A DNA stretch of 64,000 nucleotides from Polytrichum commune (GCA_950295325.1 OX485807.1:45682796-45746795), one strand, 5' to 3'. Shown: positions 22,902 through 35,256, counted from the stretch's first letter. The notes: a model not told the origin generated them from the sequence alone. Translations and numbers: made by a program.

Positions 22902-24427
22902 TATCCACCTCCACTTGCCCGACTTCCTCATTGGATGCCTTTCCCGCCTTGTTATTTCAAACCTCCTGACAGAATTCCCCGTTTTCTGTTTATTGTAGAA
23001 AATGCGCATCTTTCAATGCCCCTCTCATACCCCAGCCGTCATATGTCTTAGTCTATGATATTTAATCTTTTTTTGGTTTTGTGTGTATATGACATACGAC
23101 ATTGGGAGGAAGGGTGGCGGCCACATTAATTTTTTCAAGTGTCACAACGGTATATTTTAACCAATATGTATACCCAACCACAACTCCATTCAATGCTTTC
23201 AAGTGCAAACCTATTTAGGTGGGGTTGGGGCCATTTGGAGGTTGCAATTATGAGAGAGTTTCCAAGGCTTGAGGCCATTGTCATGATGAATAAAATTATT
23301 TATTTGTCTCCCCTAAACCCTAAACCCTAGAACATTGCGGCTCTGTTATCTCGCATGGAAGTGTGGCAATGATAAACGTATGTGGACGTTGTTAAGGGGA
23401 TACTAACTAGCAATGTCGCTTTTTGGTTCAATCTTTTAATGTTATTTCAATCCATCCTCAAGTTCACTTCAAGTTTACTAATGTGTGTGACCAAAACATC
23501 CAAAGTTGGACCCTAAACCCTTATAACATCCACAACATGAAATACGTATTGACAAAATACAAAACCAATTAGTATATCATGTTTAAACGTCCCAAATAAC
23601 ATATTAACATGATCAAGATTGTATTTACTATAACCTTCCTATTAGACTCTTCTTCATATTATGCAAACAATATCTGTTATATCTTTCTCCATTATCCAAT
23701 ACATGTGGAGGGAACAATGAATAAGAACATGATTGCGTGAATGGCTTCATTTGATGTTGTGCTTCTCTTATTTACTTTTGCATCACATTCCATATATTAA
23801 ATACATCATGAACCATGGTTTATTGGCGACTATGTGATTCCCTAAAGTGAGCAAAACATCCAAAGTTGAACCCCTTACCCCTAATAACATCCACAACATT
23901 TCATGTTATTTGAATAAACACAAGACCATTCACTATATCACGTTTAAACGTCCGTAATAACAAATAAACATAATCAAGATCGTCTTTTCTATTACCTTCC
24001 AGTAAAAACCTATTCTCACCAGTAAGTCAATGTTATATGTTAATATTGGATAGATTAATATGTTATAAACCTAACTCCTAAACCCTAAACCCTAAACCCT
24101 AAATACAAAAATTCGTAGTTGTTCACTGCTACCTCCACATACAAACAACATGAACTTTATCTTGCGCCATTATGTAATATACGTGGAGGGAACATTCAAT
24201 AACAACATGATTGCGTCAAAGGGCTTCATTTGATGTTGTGGTTCTCCGATTTACTTTTATATCACATTCGAAGTACATATATCACGATCCATGGTTTATT
24301 GGCGACTATGTGATTCATTCAAGTGAGTATGTAAGGGATTTACTAAAAACTTGAGCATGTTAGCATTTCGACATAAGGATCATGCAATTCCAAACCCTGA
24401 GAAAATGCTCTTGGGGAAGGTATACAT
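22902..24427. other. Intergenic spacer of the outer element, left half
   Basis: No gene. It has patchy homology with 31,740-33,250 of the inner copy, for example 'tgtgtgaccaaaacatccaaagttggaccctaaaccc' against 32,705-32,745. CCCTAAA telomere-like tracts occur at 23,311-23,330 and 24,068-24,103. The spacer is cut at 24,427/24,431 by the inner element and resumes at 42,574. Confidence 0.6.
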
Positions 24428-24431
24428 TTAA
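24428..24431. repeat. TTAA flank of the inner element (left)
   Basis: TTAA directly precedes the CACTA end at 24,432. The inner right end at 42,569 is followed by TTAT and the outer right end at 52,495 by TTAA. The data suggest a 4-bp TTAA-like (or 3-bp TTA) target preference, but the duplication is not perfect for either nested pairing. Confidence 0.45.
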
Positions 24432-24459
24432 CACTATATTCGTTAAATTGAGACTTTCT
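24432..24459 (+). repeat. Terminal inverted repeat, inner left end
   Basis: Same sequence as 17,729-17,756 and the reverse complement of the ends at 42,542-42,569 and 52,468-52,495. Confidence 0.8.
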
Positions 24460-24786
24460 CTAGTCTCAAATTAATATATGGATCAAAGAACTTGAAGAGG
24501 CCCGAAACTATATTGTCAACAATCTCAATTATATTATATGTTCTAATATCCCAAATCTATGATGTGCGGACATAAGCACATATGGTAGAGCACTCGACAC
24601 CAACTTCATCAACAAAAACACATTGGGTAGAGCACTTCAAACAAGTTTCACCCAAAAATATATATAAAATGATTTCTATTATTAGCATGTTCAATAGAAT
24701 ATAGACATTGCAACATACAAAGTGCATGTAATAAATGCATGTTTCTTCATTCGAGAATATAGTCCCAAGCATAATAATAAGATGAA

Positions 24787-26553
24787 TGTGAGCCCAAAAG
24801 GGTGCCCACATTTAGTCTTAGACCCTTGAAACGTTAGTTGATGCACTTTGAAGTAGCATGTTACTTCACAAAAATATAAAAAGAGTGAAATGTTAGTCTT
24901 AGAAGTACCATGTTGTAAGAGGCTAGGATGTAAGTTGTTATTGTGTTTTTACCTTCGGAAGGATTTGAGTGAATGAGGATAGGTAAGGAGAACTTGGATT
25001 GAGTAGTTAGTGAGTAGGCTAGTACAAATGGATGGAGACAACCAAAGTGACTCAAGAGGCAAGTGCATTCGAATTGGGATGAATGGAGGATCACATGGAG
25101 CGCACAAGTGGACCACCTCATCATGGCCACTTAATGGGGAAGGCCCAAGGAAGAATGCAAGGTGGAGGATAAGCAAATTCTCAAAGCACCAATCAAATCA
25201 CGAGTTAAGCATCGTGGTTTGAATTAAGTGGTGAGCGACGATTTGGGAAAGTAAGGGGAGAAAGTTATGGCGGCGGAAAGCGAAGGAGGCTAAGTTTGGG
25301 TTGAAGCATCCCAAGTTTGGTAAAGTGTGGTAGGTAGAAAGCCAAGGCTAGTTAAATGTTCGAATTAGGATCCTTGTTGATCATTTGAGGGAGGAAGGCT
25401 TAGAAGATAGGATTGGCGCCTACTAAGTAGGAGGAAATCTCAAGGGCTTATCGTGAGCCTTGAGGGTGCTCACCCCCTCAAGCTTACTATATAATCCCTC
25501 ATTCTTCCCTCACTCATCCTCTCTTTCCTTTGTGCTCCAAGGCACCCCACGAGTTATAAGTGTGGGTGTGGGAAGCCATATTGGAGCACATGTGTGTGCT
25601 TAGTTTTTAGTTTGAGAGCCAAGGCTTGTTAGCCTTGAAGAGGGCTTGACCTCTTGGTAGAATTAGTGTTGACGTGAAGGATTTTAAAGTTAATTCATGA
25701 TTCCAATTTGTGGTACTTAAAGTTCATGTTTTGAATACACGTGGTTGCAAGTTCCATGTTTAAGAGTTGAGCACTTGATGTTGTGATGAATGCAAAAATA
25801 TACTTGTGTGGATTAGTTAGTCTTAGTGAAGTTAGGAAATTCTCTCTCCCCCTCTCCTCTCTAGGATTTTAGGATTTTAGGATTAGAGAAGAATTGTATG
25901 ATTAGAAAGGGGTTGTTAGTAGAATTAGGGAAATTAGGTAGGAAGATTAGTTAAGGGCTTGAATAATTAGTGAGGTAGTTGGGTATTACAACTATAAAGT
26001 TGTGGGTTCATGAAGGAGCTGGGTTTATGAAGGAGCTGGGTTTGTTTAGTTAGAAAGTAAAGAGCTGGGTTTATGAAGGAGCTGGGTTTGTTTAGTTAGA
26101 AGCTAAGAAGCTGGGTTTATGAAGGAGCTGGGTTTATGAAGGAGTTAGGTTTATGTAATTAGAAAGTAAAGAGATGGGTTCATGAAGGAGCTTAGTAGAT
26201 AGCCTACCTAATTAGCTCATAGACAAGTAGTTAGTTACATTATGCTAGTTAGTGTTATGTGTGGCTTTCACAAGTAAATGTATTTGAGATTGACTATAGA
26301 GAATAGTGTTTTTTTTAACACTTGCATCCTCTCTTTAAAAATAAACCACGTGCACAAATTAATGGAGAATGTGGAGCACTCTCGCGATGGCAAGACAAAG
26401 GAAGCAAAGACCAAAGTTAAATCCAAGACCACTTGAAGGGTGAACCTTGCACTATGGACTCATCCAAGTCCAAATCCAATACCGCGGAGGAATGTGAGCC
26501 CAAACCCACTACTCGGACTACGGACGCTTAAGGGTGGGGGGTTTGGCCTCACA
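24787..26553. mobile_element. Solo LTR of a retrotransposon (1.77 kb)
   Basis: It begins TGTGAGCCC and ends GGCCTCACA (TG...CA with short inverted ends) and is flanked by the 5-bp duplication ATGAA (24,782-24,786 and 26,554-26,558). The corresponding place in the outer copy (about 18,080) has no insertion, which confirms the boundaries. A TATA-like 'ttactatataatccc' at about 25,487 followed by a CT-rich start region fits an LTR promoter. No gag-pol and no second LTR are present, so internal sequences were lost by LTR-LTR recombination. The gypsy/copia class cannot be decided. Confidence 0.85.
26010..26190. repeat. Short tandem repeats inside the LTR
   Basis: Irregular repeats of 'gaaggagctgggttta' and 'tgtttagttagaaagtaaaga' units near the 3' part of the solo LTR. 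Confidence 0.6.
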
Positions 26554-26733
26554 ATGAACTTCAATTGCAGCTTGAAATATAGTAAATGGATATTCATCCA
26601 ACTCCAAACAATATAGTATTCGTAAGTTCTACCCAAACTCTGCCCCAATTTTGAAGAGCACACATATGTGTAATTTATATTGCTATAATTACGTATTAAA
26701 CTATAATCATGCTAACACAATCCTACCAACTTC

Positions 26734-29700
26734 TCATTCAACGTGGGTTGCTTCTTCTGCAATCCGAGCAAGGTTGTCTTTTGCAAAAGTTATGTACTTT
26801 TGAGGGATGGACACTGATCCACTATGGTGTTTCCGTGGTTTCCATGCTATGAATATGGAATCTGTATCTACCCAAGATGGACCGTGCTCAGAATCCACCT
26901 TCCACCGAAAGTTAGGGTTTGTATCCCAGCCTGTATAATGCCGAATCACATCTTCATTCCTTGCTGTCGGTCGATAGTACTCCACTTGTATTTGTCGAAA
27001 ATGAGGGCTGGAAGTTACAAAATTGGGATTGGACAAAGCTCTTGCCACCCACACTGGCTTCGCATATGTCTCGTCTCCAGGACGCAAAATGAGCATATAA
27101 CCTTCATGACAATCCACTGCAATGCGGAAAGATGGTGGGGGACGACTACTAGCAGGCCCCACGTAATGGTCGTCCACATCAAACTCCTCTCGAACCTCTC
27201 CATTTCCCAAAAGACTAGGCTCTGAAGCTTGTACATCGACTCGTGTTTGTGGCCAAAATCCATGCCTCAAAGTATGAGGGCTATCTTGGTGGAGGTCTGC
27301 CAAGGCGGCACGAACACGTGTCCAATAATGTATCCAACTCCCATAACGATGCCAACATGATCCGCCAACATCCGCTATTTTCAAACTCTCCCAATATTGT
27401 ATGAAGCCTGATATACCTTTCAAAATATCCTCCAAATTCTTCATGGCTATTGGCTTACAAGGCCTAGGCTCCCCATCCGGTAACATGGTCTTTCCATCCG
27501 CATCCACGCGCCACACAAGAAGACCCTCCGGCGGGCTCCAGTCTTGTGACGTGCACAACAACTTGTATTGCATGGCCGGGACACCATCGTCACGCATATA
27601 GAAGCGGAATTGTTGTGCCTTCGTATGCCCGATCAATCGGTGAGCTCCACTTCGAATATAAGGTTCTATAAATGCCTTGAAGTCTGGCACCTCCTCAATC
27701 ATATGGGGGATGACGGGAACGTTCTCCAAATCCATGTACGACTTCATCAATAATGGAATTGTAGGGAAATCCTCCTCCCGCAACTTCATGCTCCACCGCC
27801 CAAAAGATGCATCAATATCATCGTGCGTGTGGCCTACCAATAGGAAGGACACAAAAACCTCCTTGAAAATGCCTTTCGCAACCAACAACGACCAATATGC
27901 AAATACATATCTGCTTTTATTGTCCTTGGCACAATTGTCCAATTGGACACGCAAAGTTGGAGGCAACTTCTTGGCAATCACGGGTTCATTGGGTGGCTCG
28001 GGCAACGAATGCAAGCATACATCTTTTCCATCCAACACCGCTTCATATAAAGGTGTTGAACCCGTGTTCTCAAATAACAATCCTGAAGAATAGGCTGGTG
28101 GTTTCTCTAAATCACGTAAAAGCCTTGCAAATGATCCTATCGTGTGGTTTGAATCCGTTGGATACAAATCAAGAGCATAATGAGCAAATTTGACATCACC
28201 GTGTCCATGTGCAATCATTCCTGCAATGCCAACCCAACGTGATTAGCATCTATGTATGAATAAACCATTATGAAGGAATCCATGTTCTCCAGTACATCAC
28301 GGAATAAAATACAACAACATTTAGGGTATGTCATGACATTGTTTCGAAGTTCACCTGTAACCGATACAGGCAACTTGAAAAACCCATCCGTGGCCTTGAT
28401 TCGATTTGCAAAACATGGGGAGGCTGTTTTGGCATGGTCCATTTTGTCATGGATGACCGTAAGAACCTCCAAGGGCCTGGAGATGGACAAAGCTCTATTT
28501 GTGTAGTAATCATTACGGTGTGCCTCTTGCATGTTCACGTGCTTGAAATAGTTCAATTGATGCGCTGCATATGACTCGGTGCCCATCGTGTGTGCATCCC
28601 GGAGGCGCTTCAACTTCTCGCAATTAGAGCACCTGGCAAATTTGTCCCCTCGTCTTTTTGTAATGTATTCGCTAAAGTTTTGTTTCTTGATTGCACTCAA
28701 TTTTGACAATGAAATTGGCTCCAACCCAATCTTCTCGCCAACTGCATTAACGTCCAACAATATGTCTTTCCATTTTGTGCCTGTGGGAAGAACTTTCTCC
28801 ACAACCTTTTCACCGGTTGTGAGTGTGCGTGTTTTGTGCGGCATTGCATCGGCAAGAGGGACAATGATGGTTGCTAGAGTGGCCGTTGCTTGCCTTGTTG
28901 CTTCCCTAGGCTTCTTTAAACCCACGTTACCATGGTGACGGGACCGGCGGCCTTCCTTGGCATAAGCAGCTTGTCTATAAAAGTCCGATTTCGACACACC
29001 GTGAATGGTGTACCATGCCTTACAACACACGTCTATGCTTTCAATGGTGATGACCTTGCGACCCGTCCCATTCACATGTATCGCCCTATGGACATCAAGT
29101 TTTCTTGTGGATCTTAGACGGAAATCTCCAAGCCACATTTCTTCGCGGATGGCCTTCAATTTATCCCTTGGAAACAATTGGCAACAACGATGCACACAAC
29201 AATCCTTTGTGGCAACTTCTCTAATGGACTCCTCCCCGAGCAACCTTTGACGTTTACAATCAGTTGCAGACGGAGCAGGACGTGCCAATGTATCGTACTT
29301 TCTTTGACCCTTGCGCGGCCGCATGTTTGATTGCACCTCCTTTTCGATTTGCATGTGTCGTTGCTCATGTTCACGCAAGCTAACTCCATCAATTGTGACA
29401 TTCCTCAATGGCCACCTGCGGAGGGAGAACCTATGAGTGGGATCCACCTCGGAATGAACGACCGACTCCAATATGACAACCCCAACGTCCTCCGTGCCAA
29501 GCGGGTTTTCATCAATGCAATCTTGCGGATGGGTGTTACGGCAAATCCCCTCCGCCACAACAACTCCACTATCGTTAAGAAGTATCACCTCCAAATTCAC
29601 CCACGAAGCCCTTGAAAGTCCCGTACATTCAACAATGGGACACTGCGGTACGGAAGACGAAGGTAAATCCAAATGATCTTCATCCGCACTGTCAGCCATA

Positions 29701-29798
29701 GTAGCCTCCCCGACAATGTCTAGGTCATCATCAGATGCAGATGGCCAAGTGGCCATGTCATCAGATGACCAATCCCCTATTTCACTAAACCCATCCAT
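26734..29798 (-). CDS. T2: DUF7869-type DDE/D transposase-like protein, two exons, intact
   Basis: Exons 29,798-28,355 and 28,220-26,734 are joined across a 134-bp GT-AG intron at the same phase-1 position as T1. Exon lengths (1,444 and 1,487 bp) and product length (976 residues) are identical to T1, with no stop or frameshift. I chose ATG 29,798 (MDGFSEIGDW); an acceptor-like 'gtgtaggcag' lies directly before it. The candidate acidic motifs IHDKMDH, DNCAKDNKSR and GHTHDDID are all kept. Protein identity to T1 is above 90% by eye, with most changes conservative. Array 2 and a TATA box lie upstream, as for T1. Both copies could be functional, or one could supply the other. Confidence 0.8.
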
Positions 29799-30008
29799 TC
29801 TGCCTACACACATGAACATTGAACATTGTCTTAAAATCACAAAAATTGTAGGTTCAAATCGAAGAACAAAAAAACCATCATATATAAACAAAATTGCAAA
29901 TACTCAGTGCTCATACAAGTTCATATGACTGCTATGCCATTGGGCTTGTAAAGGTTTCGGAAGGCCAGTGGCCACACCGGCACCCAGATCCCAACCACAC
30001 TTAGAGGC

Positions 30009-31516
30009 TGGGTTTGGGTCGAGCGACCCAAACCTTTTGGGAGGATGGGTTCAGGCTCAATACAGAGAGCACCCACACTTAGGCGCTGGATTTGGGTCGA
30101 GCGACCCAAACCTTCTGGCAGGATGGGTTTAGGCTCACTACAGACAGCATCCACACTTAGGGGCTGGGTTTGGGTCGAGCGACCCAAACCTTTTGGCAGA
30201 ATGGGTTTTGGGTCACGACAGGGAGCACCCACACTTAGAGGGCTGGGTTTGGGTCGAGCGACCCAAACCTTTTTGCAGGATGGGTTCAGGCTCACAACAG
30301 TGAGCACCCACAGTGTAGGGCTAGGTTTGGGTCGATCGACCCAAACCATGAGGCAGGATGGGTTCAGGCTCACAACAATGAGCACCCACACTGTAGGGCT
30401 GGGTTTGGGTCGATCGACCCAAACCTTGAGGCAGGATGGGTTCAGGCTCACAACAAAGAGCACCCACACTGTAAGGCTGGGTTTGGGTCGACCGACCCAA
30501 ACCATGAGGCAGGATGGGTTCAGGCTCACAACAGTGAGCACCCACACTGTAGGGCTGGGTTTGGGTCGATCGACCCAAACCATGAGGCAGGATGGGTTCA
30601 GGCTCACAACAGTGAGCACCCACACTGTAGGGCTGGGTTTGGGTCGATCGAACCAAACCATGAGGCAGGATGGGTTCAGGCTCACAACAGAGAGCACCCA
30701 CACTGTAAGGCTGGGTTTGGGTCGACCGACCCAAACCATGAGGCAGGATGGGTTCAAGTTCAGAACAGTGAGCACCCACACTGTAGGGCTGGGTTTGGGT
30801 CGATCGACCCAAACCATGAGGCAGGATGGGTTCAGGCTCACAACAGAGAGCACCCACACTGTAGGGCTGGGTTTGGGTCGATCGACCCAAACCATGAGGC
30901 AGGATGGGTTCAGGCTCACAACAGAGAGCACCCACACTGTAGGGCTGGGTTTGGGTCGATCGACCCAAACCATGAGGCAGGATGGGTTCAGGCTCACAAC
31001 AGAGAGCACCCACACTGTAAGGCTGGGTTTGGGTCGACCGACCCAAACCATGAGGCAGGATGGGTTCAGGCTCACAACAGTGAGCACCCACACTGTAGGG
31101 CTGGGTTTGGGTCGATCGACCCAAACCATGAGGCAGGATGGGTTCAGGCTCACAACAGTGAGCACCCACACTGTAGGGCTGGGTTTGGGTCGATCGACCC
31201 AAACCTTGAGGCAGGATGGGTTCTGGCTCAATACAGAGAGCACCCACACTGTAAGGCTGGGTTTGGGTCGACCGACCCAAACCATGAGGCAGGATGGGTT
31301 CAGGCTCACAACAGTGAGCACCCACACTGTAGGGCTGGGTTTGGGTCGATCGACCCAAACCATGAGGCAGGATGGGTTCAGGCTCACAACAGTGAGCACC
31401 CACACTGTAGGGCTGGGTTTGGGTCGATCGACCCAAACCTTGAGGCAGGATGGGTTCTGGCTCAATACAGAGAGCACCCACACTGTAAGGCTGGGTTTGG
31501 GTCGACCGACCCAAAC
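30009..31516. repeat. Palindrome array 2, upstream of T2 (78-bp units)
   Basis: About 20 tandem units of 78 bp, each with one TTTGGGTCGNNCGACCCAAA palindrome followed by 'catgaggcaggatgggttcaggctcacaacagtgagcacccacactgtagggctgg'. The first four units (30,009-30,270) are older variants with centre AG. Later units have centre AT or AC in a repeating AC-AT-AT order, marking a three-unit (234-bp) higher-order repeat at 31,021-31,516. One unit (about 30,640) has a damaged arm (CGAACCAAA). Because 78 is a multiple of three, the array gives long open frames on both strands that are not genes. By analogy with P it probably lies in a leader intron. Confidence 0.95.
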
Positions 31517-31730
31517 AATTCCGCAAAATCCGCCTATTTATTCAGGTGATGCTCTATTAATCTATTTATAACCTATTTGGGACAACTGAACTCATAGATG
31601 CTTGTTGTAATTAGCTGCTCATGAATGGAAGCGTATACAAACCGTGTATTACAGCTCCAACTTAGAGAGCTTGCAGCAATCTCAGGATTGGGACATGAAA
31701 GAAAGAACCAGCATTTGGGGGGGTTGGGCT
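31517..31730 (-). other. T2 upstream leader
   Basis: Minus-strand leader between the TATA box and array 2, homologous to 22,780-22,893. No conserved frame. Confidence 0.5.
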
Positions 31731-31738
31731 CTTTATAC
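31731..31738 (-). promoter_or_regulatory. Probable TATA box of T2
   Basis: The minus strand reads gcgggtaGTATAAAGagccc, the counterpart of 22,894-22,901. Distance to the edge of array 2 is about 215 bp, against about 270 bp in the outer copy. Confidence 0.6.
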
Positions 31739-33640
31739 TACCCGCCTCCGCTTTGGGCATCCTCTTTGGATGCCTTTCCCACCTGGTCTCCTTTGGATGT
31801 TAATTCAAACCTTCTGACTCAATTTCCCGCTTCTTGTCAATAATAGAGAATGTATATTTAGCTTGGCTCTTCGTTGCCCCAACCACCAAATGAATAATTC
31901 AACATATATTTAAAGTTGTTACCACCCTAACTTGGTCAACACTATTCTTCAACTCTTTCATAATTAGTTTTATACATGAATACACCACCACCTTCCCTAT
32001 TGCCATCTCCTTTCTCCTTTTATCATTGTTGTATATTTTTCTCACATCCTTACTAATACTAAATCCCTATATGTAACTTCCATATATCACCATAGTGGAT
32101 ATTTAGTGTTTGAGTTTACATTTAATGTTACTTACTCTCATAGGGTTAGTAATGGGAAGTGTATGCGTTCGTTTTAAGTGTATCAAACACTAACTATCAT
32201 ATAACTAAAAAGGATATAAAGGTTTTGATACACTACATATGAACGCATACACTGAATACCAATAACCCTATGACAATATGTAAGATTATATCTATTAAGG
32301 GGTTTTACTCTACTTGTAGTCAAACATTATGGTATATTTCAAACAATATATTGACAAAAGATGTGCATGTATTATAAAACTTCATATACTAAAAGTCACT
32401 AAATATAATAGTTAATGCTATTATTTAGACTCTCACATGAGGACTTATATTTTGAAAACAAATAATTAATGCCATGACAAACTTGAATAATTTGGCCAAC
32501 TTTCAATTTCTGCTAATTAAAAGAACATATGTTGTGTTGTAATGTGTGCACCCAATATTGCTTCATCCTCAAGACTCCAAGTGTGACAATAACCTAGTAC
32601 CTATGTGGAAGTCATTAATGGAACCCTAAACCACAAATGACATTTGGCACGTTCAATCTTCCAAGGATGTTTGAACCTATCGTGAAGTCCCTTGAACTCT
32701 ACCAATGTGTGTGAGCAAAACATGCAAAGTTCAAAAGGTATGTCCTCATATCATTCACAACATGAAATCTACCTTAAATTAATATATAATATTTCACTAT
32801 TCCAAATAACATGTTAACATGAACAACATCCTATCCATTATAATCTAGTTCTTATGCTTTTCTTACCAGGTGACAAGGTTATAGGTTAATATTGTATCAC
32901 CTACTTGTGAGCACAATATCGTTTATTTCCTTTAGTGCGTTCATTCGTGAAAAACCACACATCCATCTTTCACGTTTGTGAATTAGGATGTTGTGATGAC
33001 AATATACATTTGTATTGGAAACTACAAGCACCAAGGCCCATGTCATTTGACCTATGTGCCATCCAGTTATGGTTTGTGTTGTTTAAGGTTTAGGGTTTAG
33101 GGTTCAGGCATCATCAAACATCAAACTGAATGTTTAAATGACTTCATATGATATGTGAACTCCATGGGGTTGCAGTAGATACATTTGTAATCATTTGTTT
33201 CTCCCATGTACTTCAAATGTGAACTTCTAAGTACATATATTAATGTTCACTCTAATGCTACTTGTTAGGGTATCCATTATAGACTAGAGCATTGTCCTCT
33301 ACCAACAACCATCATATAAATTACAATACATAATCCTAAACTGTTAACCATGTGAATGGTTACCATATTTATATTATTGCACCGTGTAATTGCCTTTGTG
33401 GATTGCAATATAATTATGACTTACTCCTCTTAGACTTTGTAACACTCTCATATGATTCCATAAATTACATTATTCATACACCAAAACGATAATGGCTACA
33501 TTCAACGATGTTATCAATTCCAACGGGTGATCATTCAATTGAATACCATTAAAATATGAGTTGGTGATGGTGTTAATTTTGTGGAATACCTTAGTCCACG
33601 TAGGTTTTTGACTGGTATTGAATTGCCGCTAATGAATAGC
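31739..33640. other. Intergenic spacer between T2 and P1 promoters
   Basis: AT-rich, no gene. Partly homologous to 22,900-24,400. It has a TTTAGGG-type tract at 33,085-33,108 and a loose inverted pair at 32,150-32,275 ('agggttagtaatgggaagtgtatgcgttc' against 'gaacgcatacactgaataccaataaccct'). Confidence 0.5.
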
Positions 33641-34486
33641 GGGTTAGAAGGCCGGGGCCGGGCGGCCAAGAGAGGCGCCGGCCCTCCTATGTCCCGCACC
33701 TAGGGGCAAGGACAACCAGGAAGGCAATCTCCCTAGGGTGGCAGGTGTCAACACCACAAGCCTCGCGGGCAACCACCTAAACCAAGGAGGTGTCGACACC
33801 TGGCAAGGTGTTGGCCCGCGAGGCTTCTGAGCCGTTGATGGGCCCGGCGCAATCTAATGGCCTGGATTCGAGGGTTTAGGGTGACCCCTTCCGCTCTCTC
33901 CTTCTCTCCCCTCCTCTTTTTTCTTTCTCTCTTTTTCTTCCTCTCTTCCTCCGCGCCAAGCGCCGCTCTTGGAAACGCCGCCGCCGCTTTCCATAGCGCC
34001 GCGCCAAGCGCTTCCTCTCGCACCTTTTGCTTTTGTCTTGGTCGCGCCGCTTCCCTTCATTCTTCTTTCTCCTTCATTCCTCTCCTCCTCTCTGATGCTT
34101 CTCCTCCTCTTCTCTCATTCTATTCCTCGTGTTATTGTCTTCCTCTTCTTATTCTCTCTTCTTGGTCCAGAGTGTTAGCTTTGAGTGAGTTCGGAGCGGT
34201 TTATTGTGTTGAACTCCTTACTTGTTTTGTAAAATTCATGCATGGAGTGATTTTAGGTTGAGTAGAAGTGAGCACGGTCGAGTGTGATAGAAAGGTAGAG
34301 GTCTTTCAAATTAGGCCTGAGTTTGCAAGAATCAGGGGGTTTGTGAGAAAGTTTTAGGGTGCTTGAGAGATTCATTGTGTTTCTGAGATCTTTGTGAGAG
34401 TTGTTCTTTAGTGCCACAACAGAGTTTCTGAGTCTGGTTGTAAGAAGCAGATTGTGAGAGCAGCTTTCAAGAGTTTGAAAGACAAG
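33641..34486 (+). promoter_or_regulatory. P1 promoter and 5' leader exon
   Basis: A GC-rich block (33,641-33,850) is followed by a pyrimidine-rich leader (33,890-34,170, 'ctctccttctctcccc') and a non-coding exon ending at the donor ACAAG|GTAAGC (34,486/34,487). P2 has a matching CT-rich leader containing the same 'gcgccaagc' motif. No clear TATA box. A 134-codon frame at 33,857-34,261 in the leader is not shared with P2 and I do not call it a gene. Confidence 0.5.
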
Positions 34487-35256
34487 GTAAGCAATTTGCA
34501 TCAGTGCACACAATTTGCATCATTCCCTTTAGGTTCTTGTTACATATACAATGCATAAGCATTGTATATGTTGCCCAAGCATTAAACATGCATCTGGAAA
34601 CACAGTAGTTTGGGGAGACGACCCAAACTCATATTAAAATATAATAAATATTTGAATTGCAGCCTAAAATGAACTAAATGTTTGGGTCGTTCGACCCAAA
34701 CATTGCAGCCTCTTGTTTGGGTCGAGCGACCCAAACATTGGAGCCTCATTATGTTTGGGTCGCTCGACCCAAACATTACAGGGAGAAGAACTAAAGCACA
34801 TTGTAAAATAAAAGAGAAATTTGAAAATTAAGTAATTGTTTGGGTCGTTCGACCCAAACATTGCAGTCTGAAATGAATGGGTTGAGCTACCTAAATTTGC
34901 AGCCTAACATATTTGGGTCGCTCGACCCAAACATTACAGGGAGAAGAACTAAACCACATTGTAAAATATAAAAGAACTTCCAAAATTAAGTAATTGTTTG
35001 GGTCGTTCGACCCAAACATTGCAGTCTGAAATGAATGTGTTGAGATACCTAAATTTGCAGCCTCATCATGTTTGGGTCGCTCGACCCAAACATTACAGGG
35101 TGACCACCTAAACCACACTTTAAAATCTAAAAGATCTTTTAAAACGACTTTGAAAATTAAGTAAATGTTTGGGTCAATCCTCCAAATGTTAAATGCACAT
35201 TGCAATACTTTGGGTCGATCGACCGAAACTCACAGTTTCGATTTCTTGGATTGCAG
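34487..35256 (+). promoter_or_regulatory. P1 5'-UTR intron loaded with palindromes
   Basis: The intron runs from GTAAGC to 'cttggattgcag' and is followed at once by the P1 ATG. It contains seven perfect TTTGGGTCGNNCGACCCAAA sites (starting 34,681, 34,716, 34,754, 34,839, 34,912, 34,997 and 35,071; centres TT, AG, CT) and three variants. TTTGGGGAGACGACCCAAA at 34,608 and TTTGGGTCGATCGACCGAAA at 35,209 recur as the same kinds of variant at the same places in P2. Confidence 0.75.
34543..34570. other. Perfect 12-bp inverted repeat with ATAA loop in the P1 leader intron
   Basis: Arms CATATACAATGC and GCATTGTATATG with an ATAA loop. P2 keeps the right arm exactly and the left arm with two changes at 44,621-44,648. 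It could be an RNA hairpin or a protein site distinct from the main palindrome. Confidence 0.6.

Noticed and set aside
23311-24103. CCCTAAA tracts as a real telomere or chromosome end
   Set aside because: Only two to four units each, at several places and in both orientations (also 33,085 and 63,611); interstitial telomere-like tracts are common in plants.
21528-31516. Palindrome arrays as a CRISPR array
   Set aside because: The spacers are themselves repeated, the organism is a plant, and there are no Cas genes.
30045-31571. Open frames of about 400-520 codons on both strands across array 2
   Set aside because: The 78-bp unit is a multiple of three and lacks stops in several phases, so open frames arise automatically; the 26-residue repeats have no protein-like character and lie on both strands.
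33857-34261. 134-codon hydrophobic frame in the P1 leader
   Set aside because: It is the translation of a CT-rich leader and is not conserved in the P2 leader.
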